Made by a program: the position numbers and the translations under genes | Shown: one piece after another, positions 16,077-24,251 of the stretch | Layout of the letters: the number at the start of each line of letters is the position of its first letter | How positions within the stretch are numbered: position 1 is the stretch's first letter | From: Hyphomicrobiales bacterium | GTDB lineage: Bacteria > Pseudomonadota > Alphaproteobacteria > Rhizobiales > Methyloligellaceae | NCBI GenBank assembly: GCA_021775575.1 | Contig: JAJFHO010000046.1 | Span: 1-33,418, forward strand | DNA length: 33,418 nt | Reading direction: 5' to 3' | The notes under the pieces: generated by a model | What the model was told of the DNA's origin: nothing | What the model saw: the letters and a program-made list of their open reading frames with translations, nothing else | Database searches by the model: none

Positions 16077-17198
16077 CTAGCTTTTGTGCTCCGTCTCCAG
16101 CTTGGACTCCAGATAGAGCGAGTAACGCGACATGCTGAAACAGCAGATGAAGAAGAACACTGCGATGGAGATATACACCTCGCTCGACAGACCGGCCCAT
16201 TTGGCGTCGGCTAGCGACGCACGGCCCATGCCCAGCATATCGAGCAGGCCGATGACAATGACCAGTGTCGTGTCCTTGAATAGCCCGATAAATGTATTGA
16301 CGATGCCGGGTATGGAGATTTTCAATGCCTGCGGCAGGACGATCCGGCGCATCGACTGCCAGTATTTGAGACCCATCGAGTCGGCGGCCTCAAATTGCCC
16401 GCGCGGAATGGCCTGAAGGCCGCCGCGAACCACTTCGGCCATGTAACCCGAAGCGAACAGCGTCACCATAATCAGTACTCGCATCAGTAAATCAAAGCTG
16501 GTGCCGGGCGGCAGAAAATAGCTCAACATTGTCGACGCGACGAATAGCAGGGTGATGAGCGGAACGCCGCGGATGAACTCGATGAATGTCACGCATATGA
16601 TCCGTACAGCCGGTAACTCGGAAGCACGCCCCAGCGCCAGTACAATCCCTATAGGGAGCGAAAAAGCGATGCCCGTGACGCCAACGATGACATTCAGAAG
16701 CATCCCGCCAAACTGGTCTGTTCCGACCGGCGTGAGTCCCAACCCGCCAAGCAGAAGCCACGCAGCGATGAACGGATATGCCAGTGAGAACAGCATGGCC
16801 TTGCCGCGATACGGGAAATTGTCGAACAGCAAGGGGCCGAGTGCTACAAACATCAGCCCGAATGCCAGGATCGCTCGCCAGCGCTCAGGTTCGGGATAAA
16901 ACCCGTAAATGAAAATCTTGAAACGCTCGTGGATGAAGGCCCAGCACGCGCCGTCACCCAGAGACTGGCACTCGGTACGATCCTCTGCATTGACCACCGC
17001 ATCGGCAAACATCCAGTCGTAAAGCGGCGGAACGATCGTCCATAAAAACCATACGCCAAGAATGGTGAGCGTGACGTTATACCAGCTCGACAGCAGGTTC
17101 TTCCTGACCCAGAAGATCAGCCCTCGCTCCAGCAGCGGCGGCGGCAAATCGGGATGGGTTCCGGGCTCGTAGCTTTGTGAAATCGTTGCGTCGCTCAT
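16077..17198 (-). CDS. aapM: General L-amino acid ABC transporter permease AapM
   Basis: A 373-residue membrane permease of the polar amino acid family. An N-terminal hydrophobic region with several extra helices precedes the binding-protein-dependent transport domain (about 165-365), which shows RASELPAVRIICVTFIEFIRGVPLI and the EAA loop (EAADSMGLKYWQSMRRIVLP, where the ATPase docks). AapM-type proteins are longer than AapQ-independent permeases because of this N-terminal part. It starts 15 bp after aapQ. An aapP ATPase gene normally follows; here the next gene on this strand is rpmJ, so the ATPase must come from elsewhere. Confidence 0.93.
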   Translation of the reverse strand: MSDATISQSYEPGTHPDLPPPLLERGLIFWVRKNLLSSWYNVTLTILGVWFLWTIVPPLYDWMFADAVVNAEDRTECQSLGDGACWAFIHERFKIFIYGFYPEPERWRAILAFGLMFVALGPLLFDNFPYRGKAMLFSLAYPFIAAWLLLGGLGLTPVGTDQFGGMLLNVIVGVTGIAFSLPIGIVLALGRASELPAVRIICVTFIEFIRGVPLITLLFVASTMLSYFLPPGTSFDLLMRVLIMVTLFASGYMAEVVRGGLQAIPRGQFEAADSMGLKYWQSMRRIVLPQALKISIPGIVNTFIGLFKDTTLVIVIGLLDMLGMGRASLADAKWAGLSSEVYISIAVFFFICCFSMSRYSLYLESKLETEHKS

Positions 17199-17213
17199 CT
17201 TCCCCGCTCCCGC

Positions 17214-18437
17214 CTATCTTTCCACGAGCTTTATGCGGTTGTTGTACCAGTTCATGATCGCGGAGATGAACAGGGACACGCCGAGATAGAACAAGATCAC
17301 GATAATCATCGTCTCCATCTCCTTGCCCGTCTGCATCAGGGTAATTCCGCCAACCGTCGCCACGATATCCATATAGCCAATGGCGATCGCCAGTGACGAG
17401 TTCTTGGTCAGGTTCAGATACTGGCTGGTCAGGGGCGGCACGATCACGCGCATCGCCTGGGGAATGATAATCAGGCTCAGCGTCCGGCCGCGGCTCACAC
17501 CGAGAGCTGAAGACGCTTCCCACTGCCCTTTGGAGACGGCCTCGATGCCGGCGCGCACAATCTCCGCGATAAAGGCGGATGTGTACAAGGACAGCGCCAG
17601 CCATAGGGCCAGGAATTCAGGCCGGATGACAAAACCACCGCGGAAGTTGAAACCCTTGAGTGCGGGAATATCCCAACCAACAGGAGACCCCGCCAGCAGA
17701 TAAGCAAGTGCCGGCAGAGCGGCGATCGCACCCAGATTGATCAAGACAACCGGGAGATGCTGCCCCGTTGCGGCCTGATGCTTCTTGGCCCATCGCGCGA
17801 ATATGAAGCTGCCGACGACGGCAACCAGAAATGCAGTCGCGACCCAGCTAAAGCGGTCGCCCAGCAATGGCATGGGTGCGAAGACGCCCCGATTGGTGAA
17901 GAAGACCAAATCCGCCAAATTCGCCCACTCTTGTGCCGCCCTTGGTTTCGGCAGCATATGAACCACAAAGCCATGAATGAGCAGAATGTGCAGCAGGACC
18001 GGAACGTTGCGGGTAAATTCGACAAAGCAATAGACCATCTTGGAGACCAGCCAGTTGGGCGAAAGCCGCAACACGCCCAGGATAAATCCGAGAATTGTCG
18101 CCAGAATAATCCCGCAGATCGCGACAAGAAGCGTGTTCAGTATTCCGACCAGCCCGGCGCGGAAATGGGTGCTCTTCGAGGTATATTCGATGAGAGTCTG
18201 ATTGATATCGTAATGTGACGGTTCGCTGAGAAAATCGAAGCTGAACGTCTTGCCGAGCAGCGCCAGATTAGCGATCGCATTCAGCGTAATATAGGCAATA
18301 AACGCGAACAGAAGCACGACTGTCAAAATTTGCAAAATTACGCCGCGCGTTTCCTTTTCGTACCACAGCCGGGCGAGGATGTTTCTCTCCCCGCTGCCTG
18401 AACGCGCTGACGGCGACGGTGTATCTATTGATGCCAC
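17214..18437 (-). CDS. aapQ: General L-amino acid ABC transporter permease AapQ
   Basis: A 407-residue inner-membrane permease pairing with AapM. Features are an N-terminal membrane helix (ILQILTVVLLFAFIAYITLN region, about 32-55), the NWLVSKMVYCFVEFTRNVPV segment, a long central insertion with further helices, and the C-terminal EAA loop GQWEASSALGVSRGRTLSLI followed by IIPQAMRVIVPP. Start is a GTG at 18437 with GGTGGA upstream. It is separated from aapJ by 191 bp that contain a strong hairpin, and from aapM by 15 bp. Confidence 0.93.
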   Translation of the reverse strand: MASIDTPSPSARSGSGERNILARLWYEKETRGVILQILTVVLLFAFIAYITLNAIANLALLGKTFSFDFLSEPSHYDINQTLIEYTSKSTHFRAGLVGILNTLLVAICGIILATILGFILGVLRLSPNWLVSKMVYCFVEFTRNVPVLLHILLIHGFVVHMLPKPRAAQEWANLADLVFFTNRGVFAPMPLLGDRFSWVATAFLVAVVGSFIFARWAKKHQAATGQHLPVVLINLGAIAALPALAYLLAGSPVGWDIPALKGFNFRGGFVIRPEFLALWLALSLYTSAFIAEIVRAGIEAVSKGQWEASSALGVSRGRTLSLIIIPQAMRVIVPPLTSQYLNLTKNSSLAIAIGYMDIVATVGGITLMQTGKEMETMIIVILFYLGVSLFISAIMNWYNNRIKLVER

Positions 18438-18565
18438 GTTTCCACCCGCTTTTCTGTTAGCGACGTGCCAAAAAACCAGACTGTCGTTTTACAGCCCCCC
18501 TGAAGCCTTGAGGCAACAGTGACGCCAGAGCGCCAACCCTCTGTTTGCGCAGCCTATTCAAGGCA

Positions 18566-18593
18566 GCCGTGCCGGATATATGTCCGGCACGGC
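18566..18593 (-). other. Intercistronic hairpin between aapJ and aapQ
   Basis: A perfect 11-bp stem (GCCGTGCCGGA at 18566-18576 with its complement at 18583-18593) and a six-base loop. No T run follows on the minus strand, so it is not a typical full terminator. In binding-protein operons such hairpins commonly shield the 3' end of the first cistron and give more binding protein than permease; that role is inferred here. Confidence 0.7.
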
Positions 18594-18628
18594 ATGATCA
18601 TGTGGTCAAACCACGCGGAAATCGCGGT

Positions 18629-19642
18629 CTACCGGAACGGAGGCGTGTATTGCAGACCGCCTTTCGTCCACAGCGCGTTCAGGCCGCGCTCAAGGCCGAT
18701 CTTGGTCTTGGTGCCGATGTTCCTCTCGAAAATCTCGCCATAGTTGCCAACGGCGGCGATCGCCCTGACGGCCCAGTCTTTTTCGAGGCCCAGCATTCCG
18801 CCGAGATTACCCTCGGCCCCGAGCAGACGATTGATCTCGGGATTGTCGGTGCCCTTCGCCATTGTAGCGACGTTGGCCTGGGTGATGCCGAGTTCCTCGG
18901 CCGCCACAAGAGCGTTCTTGACCCAGCGGATGATGTCGCTCCAGTTGTCGTCACCATGACGCGTAACGGGGCCGAGCGGCTCCTTGGAGATGATCTCGGG
19001 AAGGATCACATAATTCTCGGGATCCTTGAACGTGGCGCGCGTCGCGGCCAGGCCCGATGCGTCCGTGGTGTAAACGTCACAACGTCCGGCCAGCAGGTTG
19101 GTCCGGGATTCCTCGTTGTTTTCGGTAGGAACCGGCTCATACTTCATCTTGTTGACACGGAAGAAGTCCGCAAGGTTCAGTTCCGTCGTTGTGCCGGTCT
19201 GAATGCAGACCGATGCGCCATCCAGCTCCTTGGCGCTTTTGACACCAAGTTTCTTGGGAACCATGAAGCCTTGGCCGTCATAATAGTTGACGCCCTGGAA
19301 TGCGAGCTTCACATCCACGTCCCGGACGAATGTCCAGGTCGTATTCCGCCACAGCACGTCGCCTTCGCCGGAATTCAGGATGGTGAAGCGGGTCTTGCCC
19401 GTAGCTGGCTTGTATTTGATCTTGCCAGCATCACCGAGCACAGCAGCGGCTGTCGCTTTGCAATAGTCAATGTCGTAACCCTGCCACTTGCCACTTGCGT
19501 CGGTAGATGCAAACCCGACAAAGCCCGAATTAACGATGCAGATAAGCTCACCGCGAGCTTTCACATCATCAAGGGTACCCGCGTTTGCGGCGGTTGCCAT
19601 CATTGCCAGAGCAGCTGTTGCTCCGAGCACAATACGTTTCAT
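18629..19642 (-). CDS. aapJ: General L-amino acid ABC transporter substrate-binding protein AapJ
   Basis: A 337-residue periplasmic solute-binding protein (family 3). Signal peptide MKRIVLGATAALAMMATAANA with cleavage before GTLDDVKARGELIC. Family features: GFVGFASTDASGKWQGYDID, YCKATAAAVLGD, RFTILNSGEGDVLWRNTTWT (arginine and aspartate/thr contacts of amino acid ligands), SVCIQTGTTTELNLADFF. I chose the ATG at 19642, six bases after GGGAGGA (19649-19655); an ATG at 19648 touches that site. The leader AGGGAGGAA (19656-19648) is complementary over nine bases to the anti-Shine-Dalgarno motif of the sRNA at 24217-24295. Confidence 0.95.
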   Translation of the reverse strand: MKRIVLGATAALAMMATAANAGTLDDVKARGELICIVNSGFVGFASTDASGKWQGYDIDYCKATAAAVLGDAGKIKYKPATGKTRFTILNSGEGDVLWRNTTWTFVRDVDVKLAFQGVNYYDGQGFMVPKKLGVKSAKELDGASVCIQTGTTTELNLADFFRVNKMKYEPVPTENNEESRTNLLAGRCDVYTTDASGLAATRATFKDPENYVILPEIISKEPLGPVTRHGDDNWSDIIRWVKNALVAAEELGITQANVATMAKGTDNPEINRLLGAEGNLGGMLGLEKDWAVRAIAAVGNYGEIFERNIGTKTKIGLERGLNALWTKGGLQYTPPFR

Positions 19643-19696
19643 TTCCATTCCTCCCTGATCGGCACTTACGCTGCCATTTAGTGAACCTGCCCATTA

Positions 19697-19721
19697 GCAT
19701 CCGAACGCCATATTCGGATGC
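19697..19721. repeat. Inverted repeat upstream of aapJ
   Basis: GCATCCGAA and TTCGGATGC (9 bp each, perfect) with a seven-base spacer, 55 bp upstream of the aapJ start. It could be an operator for an amino acid or nitrogen regulator or a leader hairpin. No T run on either side. The 234 bp between aapJ and the RND gene otherwise show nothing I can name. Confidence 0.45.
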
Positions 19722-19882
19722 CGCCAGGCAACGAAAGCCGTCATCCCTTCCCAATTATGAGCAGCTTCCGGGTCACTCTCGACGACGCAAAGGAATGAGT
19801 CAACGCCGTTCCCGCCAAGTTTACTGGGGCTTTACGAAGGAGCGTGCTGCGAAAGCGTTGTTTCAGCTTGGACGAGGCACGG

Positions 19883-22225
19883 TTACTGAGCCTTGGCGGC
19901 GTCCGCGCGGCGGGGTTTTCGCTTTTTTGCGCCCCTCCCCGCGTCGTCGCTTTCCTTGTGCGCCCAGCCGTCAACGACGCGGATAATGGCCGGCAAAAAC
20001 AACATGTCGCCGGCGAGCGCTGTCGCCAGCAGCAGAACGATGACCTGGCCATACAGGCGGACCATGGGCAGTTCGCTGAATACCGTCCCGCCAATGCCGG
20101 CCATAAGAACCAGCGTGCTGACGATCAGAACCGAGCCGATCGTTCTGATCGTCAATTCAATTGCATCGCGAGACGACCCCAGCTCATCCTTCGCCAACCG
20201 GTAGCGGTTGAGAACGTGGATCGTGCTGTCGACGGCGATCCCGAAGCCGATTGTGAAGGCGACGACACTGGTGAATTGCAGCCCGCGGCCCGACAGATGC
20301 AGCCACGCGCCGGCGATGAAAATCGGCAGCACATTGGGGAGAATGCTGACCAGGCCCGCGAAGACCGAGCGGTAAGCCAGCCCGATCAGAAGGATAATGA
20401 CGGCAACCGCGCTCAGAAGACTCCAGCTGAGCTGATTGATCATATCCGTGCTGGCGTGAGCGGACACCGGCACGAGACCGGTCAGCGCAAATGTCACGCC
20501 AGGATGACGCTCGCGCACATCGCTCAGAGCGCCGTTGAGGGCGTTGATGCCAGCAACCAGATCGGCCGCGGGAATGCTTCCAAAATAGCCGGTAATGACG
20601 GCGGAGTTATGCTCGGCGGAAATCAGCCGCCCGCTCAGCGACGTTTTGGTCTTTTCCAGAAAGGTGAACAGATCGTCCGCGCCTCGGTTGCCGGCGTCGT
20701 ACCAGCTTTGCACGCTGTGCATCGACGATACGAGCCTCAGCATCGCGTCGCGCGAAAGAACATCATGCGCTTCGCGGATAACCTGCAGCTTCGCGGCCGG
20801 GGAAGGCTTGGCGTCCGGCGGCCAGCGGACCAGAAGCTTGAGCGTATTCACGCCCGACAATTTGGCATTGATTGCTTCGATCGCCTGAAAGGCCGCGCTG
20901 CCCTTGGGCAGATTGTCCTGATACTGGTATTGGGGCTTGTTCAACGCATAGAACGTCCCGCAAACCAGCGCCAACGCAATGCCGATAGCCGCAATCGCCG
21001 CCGGGTTCGCGCGCACCATGGTCGCGCAAATCCGCGATATCGCCTCAAAAGCGCGATGGATTGAATCGGCTTTCCCCCAACCGCCCTCGATCGGCCCCAT
21101 TTTCCCGAGCAGCAACAAGGCAAGGGGCGGGACTGTCGCCATTATCGCCACATATGTGAAGGCGGTCCCGGTCGCGGCAGTCAATCCGAACCCGGTGATA
21201 AAGGGATGCGGCACGATCGTCAGCGAAAGCAGTGCGATGGTCGTCGTCGCCGCGGTCAGGACGCAGGCCGGCCCCACCTCGATTACCGCTTCGCCTATGG
21301 CCTCCTGAAGGTCCTTGCTGCGGCCGAGCTTGCGGCGTATGGCAAACAGCATATGAAGCGCGCTGGCAAAGGCGATGACCAGAACCAGCCCGGGAATAAC
21401 ATTGGTCAGGACATTGATGTCCTGCCCGGCCAGCCCCATGCCTCCCTTGAGACCGATAATCGCGAGGGCGGCGGGAGCAAGCGCGATAATCACATAAGGA
21501 ATGCTGCGGAAAAACAGCCAGCACAGGAGCGTTGCGACGCTCAGCCCCAAAATCCGGAAGGTTTTCTGATCGCGAATCAGCGCGCCGATGATTTCAACCC
21601 GCATCACGGACGAGCCGGTCAGCGTGAATTTCAGCCCGGAATCCGCAAGCGTCGCCCGCGCGAGCGACTCGATCTCGCCGATGCGCTGTTGCAAAGCCTC
21701 GACATCGGAATATTTGCGGTCGAGTGAAATAACGAACAGGCAGAGACTTCCATCAACGGAAATCAGCCGTCCCGAGACCAGCGGATGCGATTGCACCATT
21801 GCGCGAAGCTCCGCCATATCGTCCGTTTCGGCGATCTCCACCGGAAACAGGGACACCGTTTTGCCTGCTGCATCGGGAGGATGGCGTGCGGAAAACATCG
21901 AAAGCGTCGACTTGACCCCTTCGACCAGACCGAGGTCGAGATGGAAGTTGCGCAGCGTTTCGAGCGTTTCGGGACGGAACAAGTCGTGCCCTTCAACGAG
22001 AATCAGAATGTCCCGGCCACTGTCGGGATATTGCCGCTCGACCTCCTCCAAAGTGGCGAAATCCGCCGACCCGGAGCGGAAGATTTCACGAATGTCACTG
22101 GAAAATCCGAGCAGCGTGCCGCCATATATGAAAAATGCCGTGACGGCGGCAACGACCAAAAGCGTCGCCCGCGGAAACTTCAGCGTCAGAAGTCCAAATT
22201 TTTCAAGCCCGAATCCGGCGGTCAT
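19883..22225 (-). CDS. RND/MMPL-superfamily exporter
   Basis: A 780-residue inner-membrane protein from the ATG at 22225 (a TTG seven codons earlier is also in frame). It has the duplicated RND layout: helix 1 (about 22-42), a large periplasmic loop (about 45-215), a five-helix block (about 220-385) ending ATVPPLALLLLGK, then a second helix, periplasmic loop and five-helix block (about 610-765). The segments GLVLVIAFASALHMLFAIRR and TIGFGIAVDSTIHVLNRYRL are the two copies of the sterol-sensing-like motif. This is the single-protein MMPL type (lipids, hopanoids, hydrophobic compounds), shorter than HpnN (about 870), with no membrane-fusion or outer-membrane gene beside it. Substrate unknown. 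The tRNA-Val gene lies upstream on the same strand. Confidence 0.88.
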   Translation of the reverse strand: MTAGFGLEKFGLLTLKFPRATLLVVAAVTAFFIYGGTLLGFSSDIREIFRSGSADFATLEEVERQYPDSGRDILILVEGHDLFRPETLETLRNFHLDLGLVEGVKSTLSMFSARHPPDAAGKTVSLFPVEIAETDDMAELRAMVQSHPLVSGRLISVDGSLCLFVISLDRKYSDVEALQQRIGEIESLARATLADSGLKFTLTGSSVMRVEIIGALIRDQKTFRILGLSVATLLCWLFFRSIPYVIIALAPAALAIIGLKGGMGLAGQDINVLTNVIPGLVLVIAFASALHMLFAIRRKLGRSKDLQEAIGEAVIEVGPACVLTAATTTIALLSLTIVPHPFITGFGLTAATGTAFTYVAIMATVPPLALLLLGKMGPIEGGWGKADSIHRAFEAISRICATMVRANPAAIAAIGIALALVCGTFYALNKPQYQYQDNLPKGSAAFQAIEAINAKLSGVNTLKLLVRWPPDAKPSPAAKLQVIREAHDVLSRDAMLRLVSSMHSVQSWYDAGNRGADDLFTFLEKTKTSLSGRLISAEHNSAVITGYFGSIPAADLVAGINALNGALSDVRERHPGVTFALTGLVPVSAHASTDMINQLSWSLLSAVAVIILLIGLAYRSVFAGLVSILPNVLPIFIAGAWLHLSGRGLQFTSVVAFTIGFGIAVDSTIHVLNRYRLAKDELGSSRDAIELTIRTIGSVLIVSTLVLMAGIGGTVFSELPMVRLYGQVIVLLLATALAGDMLFLPAIIRVVDGWAHKESDDAGRGAKKRKPRRADAAKAQ

Positions 22226-22456
22226 CAAAAAGCCTATCTGCGGCAATCAGGGCCAAATTCGGGCCCTTGGTCGTGACTGGGAACACCAAGGCCGGCGGGG
22301 AGCATAACCGCCATCGATCGAAATGCGCGACGACTTGTCTGTTCCTGCAGCTCCAGAGTTTGGTCATCACGCCTTACTTTGTCGATCTGCTGAGGCCTTT
22401 TTGGCGCCCCCGCTGCTTGCCGTTCGGGCGATGACTGGTTTTGACGATACAAATGA

Positions 22457-22531
22457 TGGTGGGCGCGGTTGGGATTGAACCAACGACCCCTACGATGTCA
22501 CCGTAGTGCTCTCCCGCTGAGCTACGCGCCC
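22457..22531 (-). tRNA. tRNA-Val (anticodon GAC)
   Basis: 75 bases including an encoded CCA. Acceptor stem GGGCGCG pairs with CGCGCCC, D arm GCTC/GAGC, anticodon stem CTACG/CGTAG with loop GTGACAT (anticodon GAC, reading GUC and GUU), variable loop GGGTC, T arm GTTGG/CCAAC with loop TTCAATC. All stems are perfect. Confidence 0.97.
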
Positions 22532-22619
22532 GGAAAACCGGAACCCTGCCCGTGAATTTGGCCGGATTGTCCTTTTAGATTATCACAAATGTGATGTCTA
22601 TACGGCGGGGACGCTGAAG

Positions 22620-23009
22620 CTATGCCGCGAGAAGCCGTTCCACTTCATCGACCAGATCGCGAAGGTGGAAAGGTTTGGACAATATCTTGGCATCCTTGGG
22701 CGCGTCGCTGTCCGGCTTGAGGGCAACGGCGGCAAAGCCCGTGATGAACATGATCTTCAGCTCCGGATCGAGCTCGGCGGCCCGCCGGGCCAGTTCGATG
22801 CCATCCATCTCCGGCATCACGATATCGGTCAGCAACAGCGTGAAGGGTTCTTCCTTAAGCCGTTCATACGCCTGCGCGCCGTTGCCGAAATCGACGACAT
22901 CGTAGCCCGCATTCTGCAGTGCCTTCACAAGAAAACGCCGCATATCGGCGTCATCTTCCGCAAGAAGAATACGGCGCATATCTCCATTTTGTGGCTCGTT
23001 CACCGGCAT
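22620..23009 (-). CDS. cpdR: Single-domain response regulator CpdR
   Basis: A 129-residue receiver-only protein with strong CpdR character: RRILLAEDDADMRRFLVKAL, phospho-acceptor D62 in LLLTDIVMPEMDG, FITGFAAVALKPDSDAPKDA and SKPFHLRDLVDEVERLL. In Caulobacter, unphosphorylated CpdR docks on ClpXP and primes degradation of CtrA-pathway and other cell-cycle substrates; phosphorylation through CckA-ChpT turns it off. I kept the start at 23009 because AGGGGG lies eight bases upstream; the ATG at 22979 would give the shorter form usually annotated. A perfect CtrA box lies 73 bp upstream of this start. Confidence 0.94.
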   Translation of the reverse strand: MPVNEPQNGDMRRILLAEDDADMRRFLVKALQNAGYDVVDFGNGAQAYERLKEEPFTLLLTDIVMPEMDGIELARRAAELDPELKIMFITGFAAVALKPDSDAPKDAKILSKPFHLRDLVDEVERLLAA

Positions 23010-23081
23010 AGTATTGACCCCCTATCGCGTTCTAGCGGATTAAACGAGAATTTCGTGCCAATTTCGTAAACGCCCCCCGAA

Positions 23082-23097
23082 TTAACAATTCGTTAAC
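23082..23097. promoter_or_regulatory. CtrA-binding site TTAA-N7-TTAAC
   Basis: TTAACAATTCGTTAAC matches the full CtrA consensus (TTAA, seven bases, TTAA) and can be read from either strand. It sits in the 277-bp divergent region between cpdR (73 bp from its start) and the second N-formylglutamate amidohydrolase gene (190 bp). The position suits CtrA control of cpdR, which would close a loop because CpdR governs CtrA destruction. Confidence 0.72.
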
Positions 23098-23286
23098 GCG
23101 ACCTCCGCGCCCGACCCGGCATGGCCATGCCCAGAAGCACTGAAAAACCGATCTCATAGACAATTATAGACATAACAACGCTGGACAGCACGTCTTGTGC
23201 TTGGCACAGTCCTGCTACCATTGTGAGGGGTCAACTTATTCAGGTTATTCAGGCAGCTTTTTAAGAAGGCGGAAGACCGCACGGAT

Positions 23287-24189
23287 ATGAGTTCAAAAGA
23301 CACGGTGCCCGTCGACGGCGAGTTATCACAGCCATTCACCCTGCACAGGCCGCACCGGCGCGATACACCGTTTATCTTCAATTCACCGCATAGCGGACGC
23401 ATCTACCCCAAGGCGTTCCTGGCCGCGTCGCGCCTCGATGCCTTGACGCTTCGCAAATCCGAAGACAGCTATGTCAACGAGCTGTTCGCGGACGCGCCCG
23501 AATTTGGCGCGCCGTTGATGCATGCGCATTTCCCGCGCGCCTATCTGGATCTTAATCGCGAACCCTATGAACTCGATCCTGCGCTGATCGCCGAATCCCT
23601 GCCGCACTACGCGAATACCCAGTCGGTCCGCGTCGTTGGCGGGCTTGGAACAATTGCGCGCGTGGTGACCGAGTCGGAAGAGATCTACCGCGAACCGCTG
23701 CCGCTTACTGAGGCGCTTGAACGGATCAACCTGTTTTACAAGCCCTATCACAATATTCTGGGTGAACTGATGCTGGAGAGCCGGCGCATCTTCGGAATCG
23801 CGATTCTGATCGACTGCCATTCCATGCCCTCAGGCCAGGCCGCCGAATGCGCAGGGCCGCGACCCGACTTTGTGCTGGGAGACCGTTTTTCAACATCATG
23901 CGATACGGAGCTGACCGGCTGCATTGCCAGGGAGCTGCGCCGGTTGGGCTATGTCGTCGCACTGAACAAACCTTATGCCGGCGGCTTCATCACAGAGCAT
24001 TATGGCAGGCCGAAAGAAGGATTTCATTCGCTGCAGATCGAGGTCAACAAGGCGCTCTATATGAACGAGACGAATTTTGCGAAGACGTCCGGCTTCCGGG
24101 CAATCCGCCGGGATATGGCGCAACTGATCAGAATGCTGGCCGAATACACACCGAATCTGATTACCGTGCCGAAAGCGGCCGCGGAATAG
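23287..24189 (+). CDS. N-formylglutamate amidohydrolase (second, HutG-like)
   Basis: A 300-residue member of the N-formylglutamate amidohydrolase family: FIFNSPHSGRIYP (about 29-41, with the metal-binding SPHSG), the RAYLDLNREPYELDP segment (arginine and asparagine contacts), ILIDCHSMPSG (His and Ser), the NKPYAGGFITEHYGRP loop and LQIEVNKALYMNE. These are closer to the classical enzyme than those of the copy at 9911-10774. It would release formate and glutamate. No other histidine-degradation gene is nearby. The neighbourhood cpdR / FGase / sRNA / hisN resembles that of other Hyphomicrobiales. Confidence 0.9.
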   Translation: MSSKDTVPVDGELSQPFTLHRPHRRDTPFIFNSPHSGRIYPKAFLAASRLDALTLRKSEDSYVNELFADAPEFGAPLMHAHFPRAYLDLNREPYELDPALIAESLPHYANTQSVRVVGGLGTIARVVTESEEIYREPLPLTEALERINLFYKPYHNILGELMLESRRIFGIAILIDCHSMPSGQAAECAGPRPDFVLGDRFSTSCDTELTGCIARELRRLGYVVALNKPYAGGFITEHYGRPKEGFHSLQIEVNKALYMNETNFAKTSGFRAIRRDMAQLIRMLAEYTPNLITVPKAAAE

Positions 24190-24216
24190 TCTTGCATCAC
24201 ATACTGTCGCGGGTTC

Positions 24217-24251
24217 AAAAAAGGGGGCCGTTCGAGAAGTCCGAACGGCCC
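24217..24251 (-). terminator. Intrinsic terminator of the alpha-r8 sRNA
   Basis: A perfect 10-bp stem (GGGCCGTTCG, 24251-24242 on the minus strand with 24234-24225), seven-base loop, two Cs and then six Ts. The T run is only on the minus strand, and no protein gene on that strand lies upstream, which shows that a small transcript ends here. Confidence 0.88.

Noticed and set aside
18545-19681. Long plus-strand frame (378 codons) opposite aapJ
   Set aside because: Antisense to a clear solute-binding protein gene in the same region; no ribosome-binding site and no recognisable domain.
22560-22600. CRP/FNR site at ATCACA-AA-TGTGAT
   Set aside because: The half-sites are in the reverse order for a CRP site (TGTGA-N6-TCACA) and it lies between cpdR and tRNA-Val, where no promoter is required.
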